Shown in pieces: positions 1-7,688 of a DNA stretch of 64,000 nt; position 1 is the first letter of the stretch, and every line of letters begins with the position of its first letter. The stretch is taken from NCBI GenBank assembly GCA_937927195.1, contig CALBCY010000171.1:20803-84802 (forward strand). The letters run 5' to 3'. The notes beneath the pieces are model-generated. The model made no database searches. It was not told the origin of the DNA and worked only from the letters and a program-made list of their open reading frames with translations. Position numbers and translations under genes: made by a program. The stretch is from an uncultured Chitinophagales bacterium (GTDB taxonomy: Bacteria > Bacteroidota > Bacteroidia > Chitinophagales > UBA2359).

Positions 1-267
1 CTTGACTTTCACAAGGACGCTTGCCGCAAAGAATATGAAGTCGCCTATTCATTGCTCCCCAAATATTGGGGCAAAGGCTTTGGTACTGAAATGGCACAGC
101 AAATAAAGAGCTTTGGAATCGCTAATCAAGTTGCAAAGCGCTATGTTTCGATCATTCATAAGGAAAATACCGCATCGATGAATGTTGCCAAAAAAAATGG
201 GATGGAGGTCCTTTACGAAGCTGTCTTTGAGGGGATGCCCGTCTTTGTTTATGGAATAGAAGTTTAG
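1..267 (+). CDS. GNAT-family N-acetyltransferase, C-terminal part (5' end outside window)
   Basis: The reading frame is open from base 1 and ends at TAG 265-267, so only the last 88 residues are present. The visible stretch YWGKGFGTEMAQQI is the acetyl-CoA-binding motif A of the GNAT fold (R/Q-x-x-G-x-G/A type). It is followed by a region with ENTASMNVAKKNGM, the helix-and-strand typical of the RimJ/RimL-like acetyltransferase_3 group that modify N-terminal or side-chain amines. The substrate cannot be told. A TTG at 52 could be read as a start, but the frame continues upstream with family-like sequence (EVAYS), so truncation by the window edge is the better reading. Confidence 0.85.
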   Translation, partial: LDFHKDACRKEYEVAYSLLPKYWGKGFGTEMAQQIKSFGIANQVAKRYVSIIHKENTASMNVAKKNGMEVLYEAVFEGMPVFVYGIEV

Positions 268-607
268 CCCTCTTTTCACTAGATGCTTCGTAAAATCTAG
301 ATAGCAAGCCTTCTCCCCCCTATCCTCTCAACAAGCAATGACTAAATTAATTCAATTTTAAACGATGGTTTTTTAATACAGTCTTAATACTTTTGAGATT
401 GAATTTAATCAATCACCAATTTGAAAATAAATAACTATCTTAAGCTGAATTACTAAGCTTATTTACAATAATAAAATACATATACTTATAAAATAACACG
501 TTTTCTAAGCTCAAATTTTAAGTGAAATAAATTTTTATGTTAATTAATAACACTTAATACATATATACATTTTTATATGTGGGGTCAGAATCGCAAAAAC
601 CAATTAA
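268..607. other. AT-rich spacer without a recognisable gene
   Basis: This 340-bp stretch between the acetyltransferase tail and the secreted protein is very rich in A and T, with several TTAATAA/ATATATAC runs at about 470-580. I see no good terminator hairpin, no TAnnTTTG promoter word at a convincing distance from the ATG at 608, and no coding frame. It presumably holds the promoter of the next gene. Confidence 0.5.
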
Positions 608-1570
608 ATGAATAAACCAATATTAATCCTATTTCTCTCTTTCTTTAGCCTAAGTATTTTTGCTCAAACGCATCAATTTGTTCCAAATTGGAAAAAAGGG
701 GAAACCAAAACCATGACCAGGATTCTGATAGAGCAAGACTATATTGAAGGCGAATTGAATAAGGAAGAGAGTGATACGGCTACTGCGGTTTTCACCATTC
801 TCGCTGATTCCAAAGAATCTGTAACAATGCAAATTCTACAAGCCAATTTGGCAATGGCTTCAGCCAGAGAAATGAGTGAAAACATAGAAGAAGCACTTCC
901 TGAATATGCCCAACTTCCAGTAATCATCAAAGTAGATAAAAAAACTGGTGAAAGGACATTGGAAAATTGGGAAGAGCACAAAAAAATGTACGAAGAAGGA
1001 ATTGGTAAAATTGGAGAAATCTTAGTTAAAGAAGATCCTGATGTCGCAGGCTACTTAGATTTAATGCTGACTCCTTTTGAATCTCTTTACGAATCTGAAG
1101 AAAGTTTATTGGGAAGCATTGAAACGGAGTATGGATTTCTTTTCATTCCTTTTAGCCATGAATACACAATAGGAAAAACAATAGAAATAGAAGAGTCTAC
1201 AGAAAATCCGTTGAATCCTAGTATGCAGATTGGATCATTAACTAAATTAAAATTGGAATCACTTGATGAAAAATCTGGAATGGCCAAAATAGAGCAAGAA
1301 GTCATTCTAGACATGTCTGAATTTGTTAAAATGATCAAAGGCTTGATGATGTCTATGGGGGAAACCATGGGAGTAGAAGACAGCACCATGGAAAAACAAA
1401 AGAAAGAAATGGAAGAATTTTCGATGGACATGACCAATGTTCAGACCATTGAATACAACACCAAGTCGTCATGGCCAGAAAAAGTTTCTGTTCTTGCTAG
1501 ATTGGAAGGATATGATCCAAAAGAAGGTAAAAGACTAACCTTAATAACTTCAGTTATTGATTTAAAATAA
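608..1570 (+). CDS. secreted/periplasmic protein of unknown function (320 aa)
   Basis: The N-terminus is a classic signal peptide: a short basic start, a hydrophobic run and an AQ cleavage site near residue 20, so the protein is exported. The mature part is rich in Glu, Lys and Met and looks like a beta-rich domain with a charged helical insertion near residues 245-275. It has no lipobox, transmembrane helix or catalytic motif I recognise. It stands alone, with AT-rich spacers on both sides and an inverted repeat just downstream (1587-1657). Proteins of this layout are common in Bacteroidota as uncharacterised secreted proteins. I cannot assign a function. Confidence 0.75.
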   Translation: MNKPILILFLSFFSLSIFAQTHQFVPNWKKGETKTMTRILIEQDYIEGELNKEESDTATAVFTILADSKESVTMQILQANLAMASAREMSENIEEALPEYAQLPVIIKVDKKTGERTLENWEEHKKMYEEGIGKIGEILVKEDPDVAGYLDLMLTPFESLYESEESLLGSIETEYGFLFIPFSHEYTIGKTIEIEESTENPLNPSMQIGSLTKLKLESLDEKSGMAKIEQEVILDMSEFVKMIKGLMMSMGETMGVEDSTMEKQKKEMEEFSMDMTNVQTIEYNTKSSWPEKVSVLARLEGYDPKEGKRLTLITSVIDLK

Positions 1571-1873
1571 GATCAATTCAGAATTTAGACGCTACCTATT
1601 AGAATGCAATGCATTACGGAAATATCGTACTGCGTAAAGCTCTAATAGGTGGTGTCTGAAATTTGCTTGATTACAACTAGACAACAGATGCTAGATAACA
1701 GATTTTAGAAATCAGAATCCGATGGACTGTAAATATTTTAACGATACAATTTTTAACAATACAATGCTTTGCATTTTTCAAAAAATCTTAAGTCTGGTCG
1801 GCACTTCGATAAAATCTAATCTATAGACCAAAGATTCGATAGGTCTAGTCGTCAATTCAAATCCCCTCTGATT
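1571..1873. repeat. spacer with an imperfect inverted repeat (1587-1657)
   Basis: Bases 1587-1603 (AGACGCTACCTATTAGA) pair with 1641-1657 with about 14 of 17 matches. This gives a stem around a 37-base loop that itself contains ATTACG/CGTA pairing. It lies 17 bp after the stop of the upstream gene but lacks a T-tract, so it is not a standard intrinsic terminator. The rest of the spacer holds short words such as GATGCTAGATAACAGATTTTAG that recur in variant form elsewhere in the window. Confidence 0.5.
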
Positions 1874-2464
1874 ATGAAAAAGGAAATAGTCTTACAATCA
1901 GTTATGATCTTTTTATCAGTTTTCTTAGGCATCATGGCTGGCAACTGGAATCAGAATAGGCAGGATCATCAAAGAACTAAAAATTTTATAAAAAATTTGA
2001 TTGTTGAATTTGAAAGCAATAAATCAAAAATCGAAAAGTCTATCCCTTATCATACCAAATTAGAATCGGTGGGAGACAGCTTGTTTAATAATCTAAGTAA
2101 AGCGGAACTGAGTAAACCTTTGATGGAAATAGGTGGTTTCTCAATGGTTAAACAATGGAAAGGACTTGGGCTGGCTCCTGGCGAAAATTCCGTTTTCCAA
2201 TCAGGTAATTATGGTGGAATATTCGAAAACATTCCCATCGAATTGCTTACAAAAATCTCAAAACTAAAATTCTATCAAGACGAATATCACCGCTTCTCTC
2301 AATCCATAGGTGATAAACTGCTCAACATCAATGCAGAAACCAAACTGATTGATTTTGCAATATTGATTGAAATACTAGGTTCGGATATGAAAAACCTTGA
2401 AATAGGAATGGTCAAGGCTTACCAAGAAGTCATTGACTTAATGAAAACAACTAAAATAGACTAA
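1874..2464 (+). CDS. single-pass membrane protein, DUF6090-like
   Basis: The 196-residue protein starts with a short basic segment and one hydrophobic helix (about residues 7-24) ending in GNWNQ. A long helical, charged region follows (about residues 28-60). This arrangement, a TM helix running into a (N)NWN motif and then a coiled-coil-like region, resembles the DUF6090 group of Bacteroidota inner-membrane proteins, whose function is unknown. The assignment is by pattern memory only. The gene converges with the histidine kinase on the other strand: the two stop codons are 14 bp apart, and no terminator hairpin is visible between them. Confidence 0.65.
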   Translation: MKKEIVLQSVMIFLSVFLGIMAGNWNQNRQDHQRTKNFIKNLIVEFESNKSKIEKSIPYHTKLESVGDSLFNNLSKAELSKPLMEIGGFSMVKQWKGLGLAPGENSVFQSGNYGGIFENIPIELLTKISKLKFYQDEYHRFSQSIGDKLLNINAETKLIDFAILIEILGSDMKNLEIGMVKAYQEVIDLMKTTKID

Positions 2465-2478
2465 TAAAGCAAAAATAG

Positions 2479-3777
2479 TTAATACTGTTCTTCTAAAACT
2501 TCTAAAGGCAAGCTAACAGTGAATTCAGAATATTTTCCTAATTCAGATTTGATTGTTATTTCTCCCTTGTACTTTTCTATGATTTTAACGCATAAACCGA
2601 GTCCCAATCCTGTTCCCTTGTACTCCGTAGAATTGTGCAGTCTTTTAAAAAATTGAAAGATGCTTTTTTGATTTTCTTTTGCTATACCGATTCCATTGTC
2701 CTTGACTTTAATGCTTAAAAAACCATTTGCTTTTTTTGCATTTATTTCTATAACAGGATATTCTGATGTATTGTATTTCAATCCATTTTGAATCAAGTTT
2801 TGGAATACAATAATAAAGTCAGTTTCAGAGCCTACAAAGTATGGCAAAAATCCACTTATTACTTTAACATTTTTCTCTTTTATCTCCCTGTTAAGATTCA
2901 ACAGCACTTTATCCAACACCTTGTTAAGATCAATAGGTTCAAAATTTCCTGTATCATTGTCCACAGTTGAAATTTCCAAGACCCCCTCAATTAGCTCGTT
3001 TAATTGAGTAGCACTTTTATGGGTAAAGTCTAGATACTCATCAATTTTATCGAAATGCATTTTATCATAATCCCTACGAATCAAACCAAGGAAATTGAGG
3101 ATATTACGAACAGGAGATTTCAAATCATGAGAAGCAATATAATTGAACCGTTCAAGCTCATTGGTCTTTCTAGTCAATTCACGGTTTTTATCCAATAAAT
3201 TTTTAATATAAATTTCTTTTCGCATTTCATAAATGCTGATCATTAAAAATATCCACCCCAAGCAAACAGTAAAAACAAAAAGCTCATCCAAGGGATAATC
3301 TCTAAGCCCAAATATTGGACCATAGAAGGTTACATAAATAGTTGGGAGTGCATACAATAAGAAATTATAGAACAGAACAAAATTTCTAAACTTTGGTCTC
3401 TTGTGGAAAAGTAAATAACTGATTAAAATTTCAGTAGCTCCCACAATGCTTTGGCCAAAATTTCCACCAATCGCAATTATAGAAAAGACATACCATAGAG
3501 GAATAATAAAACCAAAATGCAATCGGGCTAAGTTCACCAATCCAAAATGATGAAATACTAAAATCAGAGAAAAATCAAGCGCAATGAAGCCATTGATTCC
3601 TACGTAAAGGTAGTCATCAGTAAAAAGGAGAGATAGAACAAGAAAAAAAATGCCACCAACCGAAGACAGTGTGCTGATCACATTCAACATGCTTGTTAAC
3701 TGATTGTCAATATCTTCTTCATCAGGCTTGCGGCCTCTTGTCCAGATAAAATTGAATATTTTTTGGATTAAATTCAA
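2479..3777 (-). CDS. membrane sensor histidine kinase
   Basis: The 432-residue protein has about six predicted membrane helices in residues 25-185. A short linker helix leads to a HisKA dimerisation domain with the H-box FNYIASHDLKSP (phospho-acceptor His217). The C-terminal HATPase_c domain shows the N-box region (FQNLIQNGLKYN), the G1 box KDNGIGI and the G2 box GTGLGLGL. It should autophosphorylate and pass phosphate to a response regulator. No regulator lies beside it, so it is an orphan kinase. The H-box subtype with SHDLKSP is the one common in Bacteroidota and phytochrome-like kinases. The membrane region has no extracellular sensor domain, so the signal is probably sensed within the membrane; that is inference. 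Confidence 0.93.
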   Translation of the reverse strand: MNLIQKIFNFIWTRGRKPDEEDIDNQLTSMLNVISTLSSVGGIFFLVLSLLFTDDYLYVGINGFIALDFSLILVFHHFGLVNLARLHFGFIIPLWYVFSIIAIGGNFGQSIVGATEILISYLLFHKRPKFRNFVLFYNFLLYALPTIYVTFYGPIFGLRDYPLDELFVFTVCLGWIFLMISIYEMRKEIYIKNLLDKNRELTRKTNELERFNYIASHDLKSPVRNILNFLGLIRRDYDKMHFDKIDEYLDFTHKSATQLNELIEGVLEISTVDNDTGNFEPIDLNKVLDKVLLNLNREIKEKNVKVISGFLPYFVGSETDFIIVFQNLIQNGLKYNTSEYPVIEINAKKANGFLSIKVKDNGIGIAKENQKSIFQFFKRLHNSTEYKGTGLGLGLCVKIIEKYKGEITIKSELGKYSEFTVSLPLEVLEEQY

Positions 3778-4033
3778 GTTTCGTAAACTGATGAAAAAAT
3801 TTCACAATTGCTTTATCTATTATATACTACTTTGTCTTTTTATATGTTTTGAAATTTATTGACTTTATTTGGAAAGGTTTCTATTGTTTGATAAAACTAC
3901 AGGACATGAGTATATTCAATTAACAAACAATACAAATTCCCAAAATGGGAAATTACATTTTCGACATTTGGTTTTCACCTTTCTGTTCGCATGAACCAAG
4001 AACAATTCTACTCATCAAAAATATATTTAAAAA
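3778..4033. other. spacer between histidine kinase and tRNA-Ser region
   Basis: About 256 bp, AT-rich, with no coding frame and no clear TAnnTTTG promoter word on the kinase strand. It precedes the tandem tRNA-derived units that begin at 4034. Nothing else is seen in it. Confidence 0.4.
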
Positions 4034-4140
4034 GCAAAGGGAGTGGGATCGGTTCGCCGATGCGATCGAACCCACTCCTTAGTTAAAAGCGGAGGGAGTG
4101 AGAGCGGTTCGCCGATGCGACGAACCCACTCCTTATAATA
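4034..4140 (-). repeat. two tandem tRNA-Ser 3'-half-like units; distal one forms a terminator
   Basis: Read on the plus strand, three consecutive segments start with GCGGAGGG or GCAAAGGG: 4034-4088, 4089-4140 and the true tRNA 3' end from 4141. Each carries the acceptor 3' strand, the T-arm and, in the first and third, the same CCTTAGTTAAAA variable-arm bases. The two outer units differ from the tRNA by a 16-base insertion in the T-loop containing the mini-hairpin ATCGG-TTCG-CCGAT or CGG-TTCG-CCG. On the minus strand the distal unit gives a perfect 8-bp stem (4071-4078 with 4040-4047) followed by CTTTGCTTTTT. It therefore looks like the intrinsic terminator of the tRNA transcript. Confidence 0.7.
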
Positions 4141-4141
4141 G

Positions 4142-4234
4142 CGGAGGGAGTGGGATTCGAACCCACACCTTAGTTAAAAGAGAACGGTTTTCAAGACCGC
4201 GTCCGGTACCCAGAATCTTTCGGAGAACCCCTCC
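4142..4234 (-). tRNA. tRNA-Ser(UGA), atypical D-arm
   Basis: Read on the minus strand, acceptor GGAGGGG (4234-4228) pairs with TCCCTCC (4149-4143, one G-T). The anticodon arm GCGGT-CTTGAAA-ACCGT gives anticodon TGA, for serine UCN codons. A long variable arm of about 17 bases and the T-arm GTGGG-TTCGAAT-CCCAC follow, as expected of class II tRNA-Ser. CCA is not encoded. The D-arm is odd: only a 3-4 bp stem (TCC/GGA or TCCG/CGGA) around an unusually long loop of 15-17 bases that still contains GGG. It may be functional with an expanded D-loop or partly degraded. Confidence 0.8.
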
Positions 4235-4364
4235 ATTGTTTTGAAATTCGCTTGATGTGAATCGGTTTACAATTCCAACAATTGAATACAAAAATTTGAA
4301 TTAAAACAACATGCCAAATTTCATTTATACCATACAAGTATATTCATTTAATACGAATTGAATT
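4235..4364. other. spacer upstream of tRNA-Ser
   Basis: About 130 bp, AT-rich, between the 5' end of the tRNA and the inverted-repeat element. It should hold the tRNA promoter, but I see no clear TAnnTTTG word on the minus strand. Confidence 0.35.
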
Positions 4365-4499
4365 ATAAAATGTCGTACTGGATATGATGATAAAATTGAT
4401 CAAGGCCGAGGCGAAAAACGTAGTTCTAGCCATAGCTAAAACGAGGCTTTTCAACGAAGGCATTTGATTAATTTTAATCATTTATGTGCGACATTTTAT
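4365..4499. mobile_element. 135-bp inverted-repeat (MITE-like) element
   Basis: The ends are near-perfect terminal inverted repeats: 4365-4378 ATAAAATGTCGTAC and 4486-4499 GTGCGACATTTTAT (13 of 14 pair). The interior is also an imperfect palindrome: the left arm ATGATAAAATTGATCAAGG and the reverse complement of the right arm align through GAGGCGAAAAACGTAG. It has no coding capacity and no clear target-site duplication. Such a structure fits a miniature transposable element or a REP-like structured repeat. It sits just before the trmB promoter. Confidence 0.65.
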
Positions 4500-4559
4500 G
4501 GTTTAAATCGTACAAAATAGTTTAAAATAGCCTTCAAAGCTGAAAGTCAAATATTGGCC

Positions 4560-4590
4560 TTTGCTAGCTTAAGCTAAATTGTTATTTTTG
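4560..4590 (+). promoter_or_regulatory. promoter of trmB
   Basis: The Bacteroidota consensus is seen in full: TTTG at 4560-4563, a 19-base spacer, and TATTTTTG (TAnnTTTG) at 4583-4590. The expected transcription start near 4597 leaves a leader of only about 8 bases before the GTG start codon at 4605. Confidence 0.75.
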
Positions 4591-4604
4591 CAAAAATTTT
4601 TCAA

Positions 4605-5291
4605 GTGGGTAAAAACAAACTTAGCAAATACGCAGATCTTGCGAGCTTTCCAAATGTTTACCAGAATGCTGCAGCGCTCATCCGCATTGACCTAATCAAT
4701 CATGAAGGGGAAGCCATCAAGGCAAAAGGATGCTGGAAGGAATTTCATTTTAAAAATGATCAACCAATCGTATTAGAACTGGCTTGTGGAAATGGAGATT
4801 ATACAATTGGAATGGCTCAACTGTTTCCTGAAAAGAGTTTTATCGGAATAGATATCAAAGGAAATAGAATTTGGCAAGGTGCCAAATTTGCAATTGAAAA
4901 CAAACTAGCCAATGTGGCCTTTGTAAGAACTCAAATTGAATTGCTGGAAAACTATTTTGGTCCTGGAGAGATTGATGAAATCTGGATAACATTCCCAGAT
5001 CCATTTTTATCAGACAGAAGATTAAAAAACAGATTGACCTACACCAAGTTCCTTAGAATTTACAAATATATTCTAAAGGAAAATGGTTTTGTCAATCTTA
5101 AAACCGACAGTACTGAATTGTACGAATTCACAAAAGAAATGCTTGAATTGAATCAATGCAAAACGATTGTGGACAATGACCATATTTATAAAAATGGTTA
5201 TGAAGAAAAATTGCTCGACTTAAAAACCAAATATGAAAAAATGCATTTGGCAAGGAATCGAACAATTAAGTATTTGAAGTTTCAACCTTAA
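4605..5291 (+). CDS. trmB: tRNA (guanine-N7-)-methyltransferase TrmB
   Basis: This SAM-dependent enzyme makes m7G46 in the variable loop of tRNAs. The 228-residue length is normal. SAM-binding motif I is seen as LELACGNGDYTIG, with the acidic D of GIDIKGNRIW following. The family signature WITFPDPF (conserved PDPW/F-type motif) lies near residue 125. The start is GTG at 4605, giving MGKNKLSKYADLASFP, the usual N-terminus of Bacteroidota TrmB; no ATG gives this beginning. A strong promoter lies just upstream. A tRNA-Ser gene lies 370 bp upstream on the other strand. Confidence 0.95.
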   Translation: MGKNKLSKYADLASFPNVYQNAAALIRIDLINHEGEAIKAKGCWKEFHFKNDQPIVLELACGNGDYTIGMAQLFPEKSFIGIDIKGNRIWQGAKFAIENKLANVAFVRTQIELLENYFGPGEIDEIWITFPDPFLSDRRLKNRLTYTKFLRIYKYILKENGFVNLKTDSTELYEFTKEMLELNQCKTIVDNDHIYKNGYEEKLLDLKTKYEKMHLARNRTIKYLKFQP

Positions 5292-5327
5292 TTCGGGTAT
5301 TCGGTATTCGCTATTCGGTATTCGGGA
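5292..5327. repeat. heptanucleotide tandem repeat TATTCGG x5
   Basis: Immediately after the trmB stop codon five 7-base units follow each other (ATTCGGG, TATTCGG, TATTCGC, TATTCGG, TATTCGG). It is a simple-sequence array in the 3' spacer; no function is evident. Confidence 0.75.
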
Positions 5328-5470
5328 TTGGGCCTGGTGGTTTGGGTTTGACTTGCTATAAATACGTTAACAAAATCAGGCATGTGGAAATACCATTGTA
5401 TCCAACAGGAGCAAGTCGGAATGCCGGCAAACCCTATCAACAGCAATGCTAACCAAGCAAACGCACAAAA

Positions 5471-5502
5471 AAAGCCGTTTCCCTGTGAAAAGAAACGGCT
5501 TT
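5471..5502 (-). terminator. intrinsic terminator of the first glucosaminidase gene
   Basis: AAAGCCGTTTC (5471-5481) pairs perfectly with GAAACGGCTTT (5492-5502) around a 10-base loop. On the minus strand the stem runs into a T-tract of about seven. It lies about 80 bp beyond the stop of the minus-strand glucosaminidase gene and may also stop trmB readthrough from the other side. Confidence 0.85.
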
Positions 5503-5583
5503 TACCATTGTTATTTAAGATCAGACTTACAATTCAGTCTTTGCAATAAATGCACAGACTTAGTGTTAGCTATGAGATTACAA

Positions 5584-7404
5584 TTATCTAGTTTGAATTG
5601 TCAGTCTCTGATCCAATTTAATAACGTTGGTAGCCAAGCTATTCAATCGCTTTAAATCTGCGACTGCAATACCATATTTCCTGCTGATATTATAAAGAGT
5701 GTCTCCTTTTTTAACAACGTGAAATATCGTCTTAGAGCTTGAATCAATGTTACTCATCGGCTTAGCCGATTCAGTAAGGTTAGTGGTGGTGTATGTTTTT
5801 TTCGGTTCAACAGTTTTCTTTTCAATTACTCTTGTGGTAATAGTTGAATTTGAATTATCAAAAAATGTAGTTCCCAATGGCTCAGAAGTTGACACTACCT
5901 TTTTGGTATTGACAGGTCTTTGCACATTGTTGTTTGTAACGACTTCGCTTTGGTCGAAGAAAGTCTGCTTTTCGGTTACCTTTTTCTCAGCTGCATAGTT
6001 GTATGTTTTTACAGCATTGGTCTTAGGCTTGTTTGGTACTGGAACACTTGCATTTTTTTGAACTGTTGTTGATTTCGCAGCAGCATCTGTTTTGATAACA
6101 GGCTTAACTGATTGGTTGATATTGGTATTCCCCTTTTTAAATTCTTCAGGAATGTAAGACTCTTTTTTAACAGAGCTTTGATCTACTACAACTGGCTGCT
6201 CTTGTGAAACTGGTTGAGTTCTCTTTTTATTCACATTAGCATATTTTTCATCTTGATAAATTTCAGTCATCAGAACTGGTCTGCGTCCAGAATCATCTCT
6301 CAACTGAATAACTTCTCCTGGTGCAGGTTGCATCCCAAATTCCATATTGTTGCGCTTGTAAAGTTTATCTTCTTTTACTCCATAGTGATGTGCAATTTCT
6401 TGCATACTCTCCCCTATTTTCACCTTGTGCGATGGAATATTGAAAGGACCTTTATTTCTTCTTGATTGCAAGTAAACCTTGGTATTTTCTGGAACTACCT
6501 GACCATCGATGAAATAATTGTATTTCAATAGTTTCTTCAAATTGATTCCATAAAGCATTGCAATTTGAATGGGTGTTGCACTTTCAGTTGTAACAACCGT
6601 TTTAATATGATTGTAGTAAAATATCTCGCCTTTCTTCATTTGATCCGGAGCATATGATTTTGCTGGTACAAATGTTTTAGCAGTTTTACTTTTCGTCTTT
6701 GATTCTTTTACATTACTGCTTGTTGAAATACTTTTTGTTTTATTTGACTTTGAAACATTCAAAGAAGGTAAAACTGATTTGTTCGGTTTATTTTCTTTGG
6801 TAGAGTAACTTGTATTACTCGATCCAGCATTGGCCATTAATTGTTGATCAGCTTTAATGTCGAACTGATATAAATCGTATTTTTCAATAACATTAATCAA
6901 TTGCTCATCATAAGTAGGATCGGTTGCATATCCAGCCTTTTTAAGGCCTCTACACCATCCTTTGTAGTCATTTAAGCTAAGTTTAAATAAACCAGCATAA
7001 CGACTTCTTAATAAAAACTCTGAATGATCTTGAAATGAAGAGTAATCAGAAGGATAAGCCCTAAAGCATTCATTTTCTTCATCGTCATCACGGTAAACTT
7101 TTCTACCATTCCAACTCTTGTGGCATTTGATACCAAAATGATTGTTGCCTTCGTTCGCTAGATAACTATTCCCGTATTGTGATTCGAGAATCGCTTGAGC
7201 CAATGTAATACTGGCTGGAACTTTTACGCGATGCATTTCGCTAATCGCCATGTCTTTGTAGTCAAAAATATAATCAGCTACTGTGTTATAGATTTTGGCG
7301 TTTGGATCGTAATTGGTTTGATTTGCTGCTTTAGCATCCATGCTAATTACTAATAGCATTAAGATACAGAATAGAGATACCGTGGTATTCGTGAATTGGC
7401 GCAT
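5584..7404 (-). CDS. secreted glucosaminidase (GH73-type) with LysM domains
   Basis: This is a predicted peptidoglycan hydrolase of 606 residues. A signal peptide (MRQFTNTTVS... to about residue 28) precedes a glucosaminidase domain (about residues 45-185) with ITLAQAILESQYG holding the likely catalytic Glu, then NNHFGIKCH and AGYATDP. Two degenerate LysM-like segments lie near residues 255-300 and 320-365, then a long Thr/Lys/Val-rich linker, and a clear C-terminal LysM (VVKKGDTLYNISRKYGI). LysM binds the glycan, the catalytic domain cleaves it. The frame opens 15 codons earlier at 7449, but the signal peptide fits the ATG at 7404. It is the last of three tandem paralogues and has its own terminator. 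Confidence 0.92.
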   Translation of the reverse strand: MRQFTNTTVSLFCILMLLVISMDAKAANQTNYDPNAKIYNTVADYIFDYKDMAISEMHRVKVPASITLAQAILESQYGNSYLANEGNNHFGIKCHKSWNGRKVYRDDDEENECFRAYPSDYSSFQDHSEFLLRSRYAGLFKLSLNDYKGWCRGLKKAGYATDPTYDEQLINVIEKYDLYQFDIKADQQLMANAGSSNTSYSTKENKPNKSVLPSLNVSKSNKTKSISTSSNVKESKTKSKTAKTFVPAKSYAPDQMKKGEIFYYNHIKTVVTTESATPIQIAMLYGINLKKLLKYNYFIDGQVVPENTKVYLQSRRNKGPFNIPSHKVKIGESMQEIAHHYGVKEDKLYKRNNMEFGMQPAPGEVIQLRDDSGRRPVLMTEIYQDEKYANVNKKRTQPVSQEQPVVVDQSSVKKESYIPEEFKKGNTNINQSVKPVIKTDAAAKSTTVQKNASVPVPNKPKTNAVKTYNYAAEKKVTEKQTFFDQSEVVTNNNVQRPVNTKKVVSTSEPLGTTFFDNSNSTITTRVIEKKTVEPKKTYTTTNLTESAKPMSNIDSSSKTIFHVVKKGDTLYNISRKYGIAVADLKRLNSLATNVIKLDQRLTIQTR

Positions 7405-7545
7405 TGTCTTGAATTTTAAATTTGAAAAATTAAATAAGCTTGGTATCATCCATAAGGCAAGTACTGTGCCAAAAGGAAAATTTTACCCAAAATTAAGTTC
7501 TCAAATGTGGAGAATGCGGCAAGACAGAAAGGCTATAAAAACAAA

Positions 7546-7572
7546 ATAAGGGGCTGAAAGTCAGCCCCTTAT
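7546..7572 (-). terminator. intrinsic terminator of the second glucosaminidase gene
   Basis: AAGGGGCTGA (7548-7557) and TCAGCCCCTT (7561-7570) form a perfect stem, extendable by A/T pairs, with a 3-base loop. On the minus strand it is followed by TTTTGTTTTT. It separates two of the three tandem hydrolase genes, so they are separate transcription units. Confidence 0.9.
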
Positions 7573-7688
7573 CCAATTATGTATTAAAAAAAATAAACTT
7601 TTTTATTTCTATGAAATTTTATTCAAATTTCAACAAAATCATATTTATAAAGCCTTGTAAAATGTTGTTTGGAATTTAAGACAGTTAA

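Noticed and set aside
4034..4234. Integrative element or genomic island at tRNA-Ser
   Set aside because: The tandem tRNA-end copies are suggestive, but no integrase, phage or mobility gene lies in the flanking 10 kb, and the repeats are only about 50 bp apart.
5446..5655. 69-aa plus-strand frame over the terminator and the end of the first glucosaminidase gene
   Set aside because: It crosses a terminator hairpin and an antisense gene; no family resemblance.
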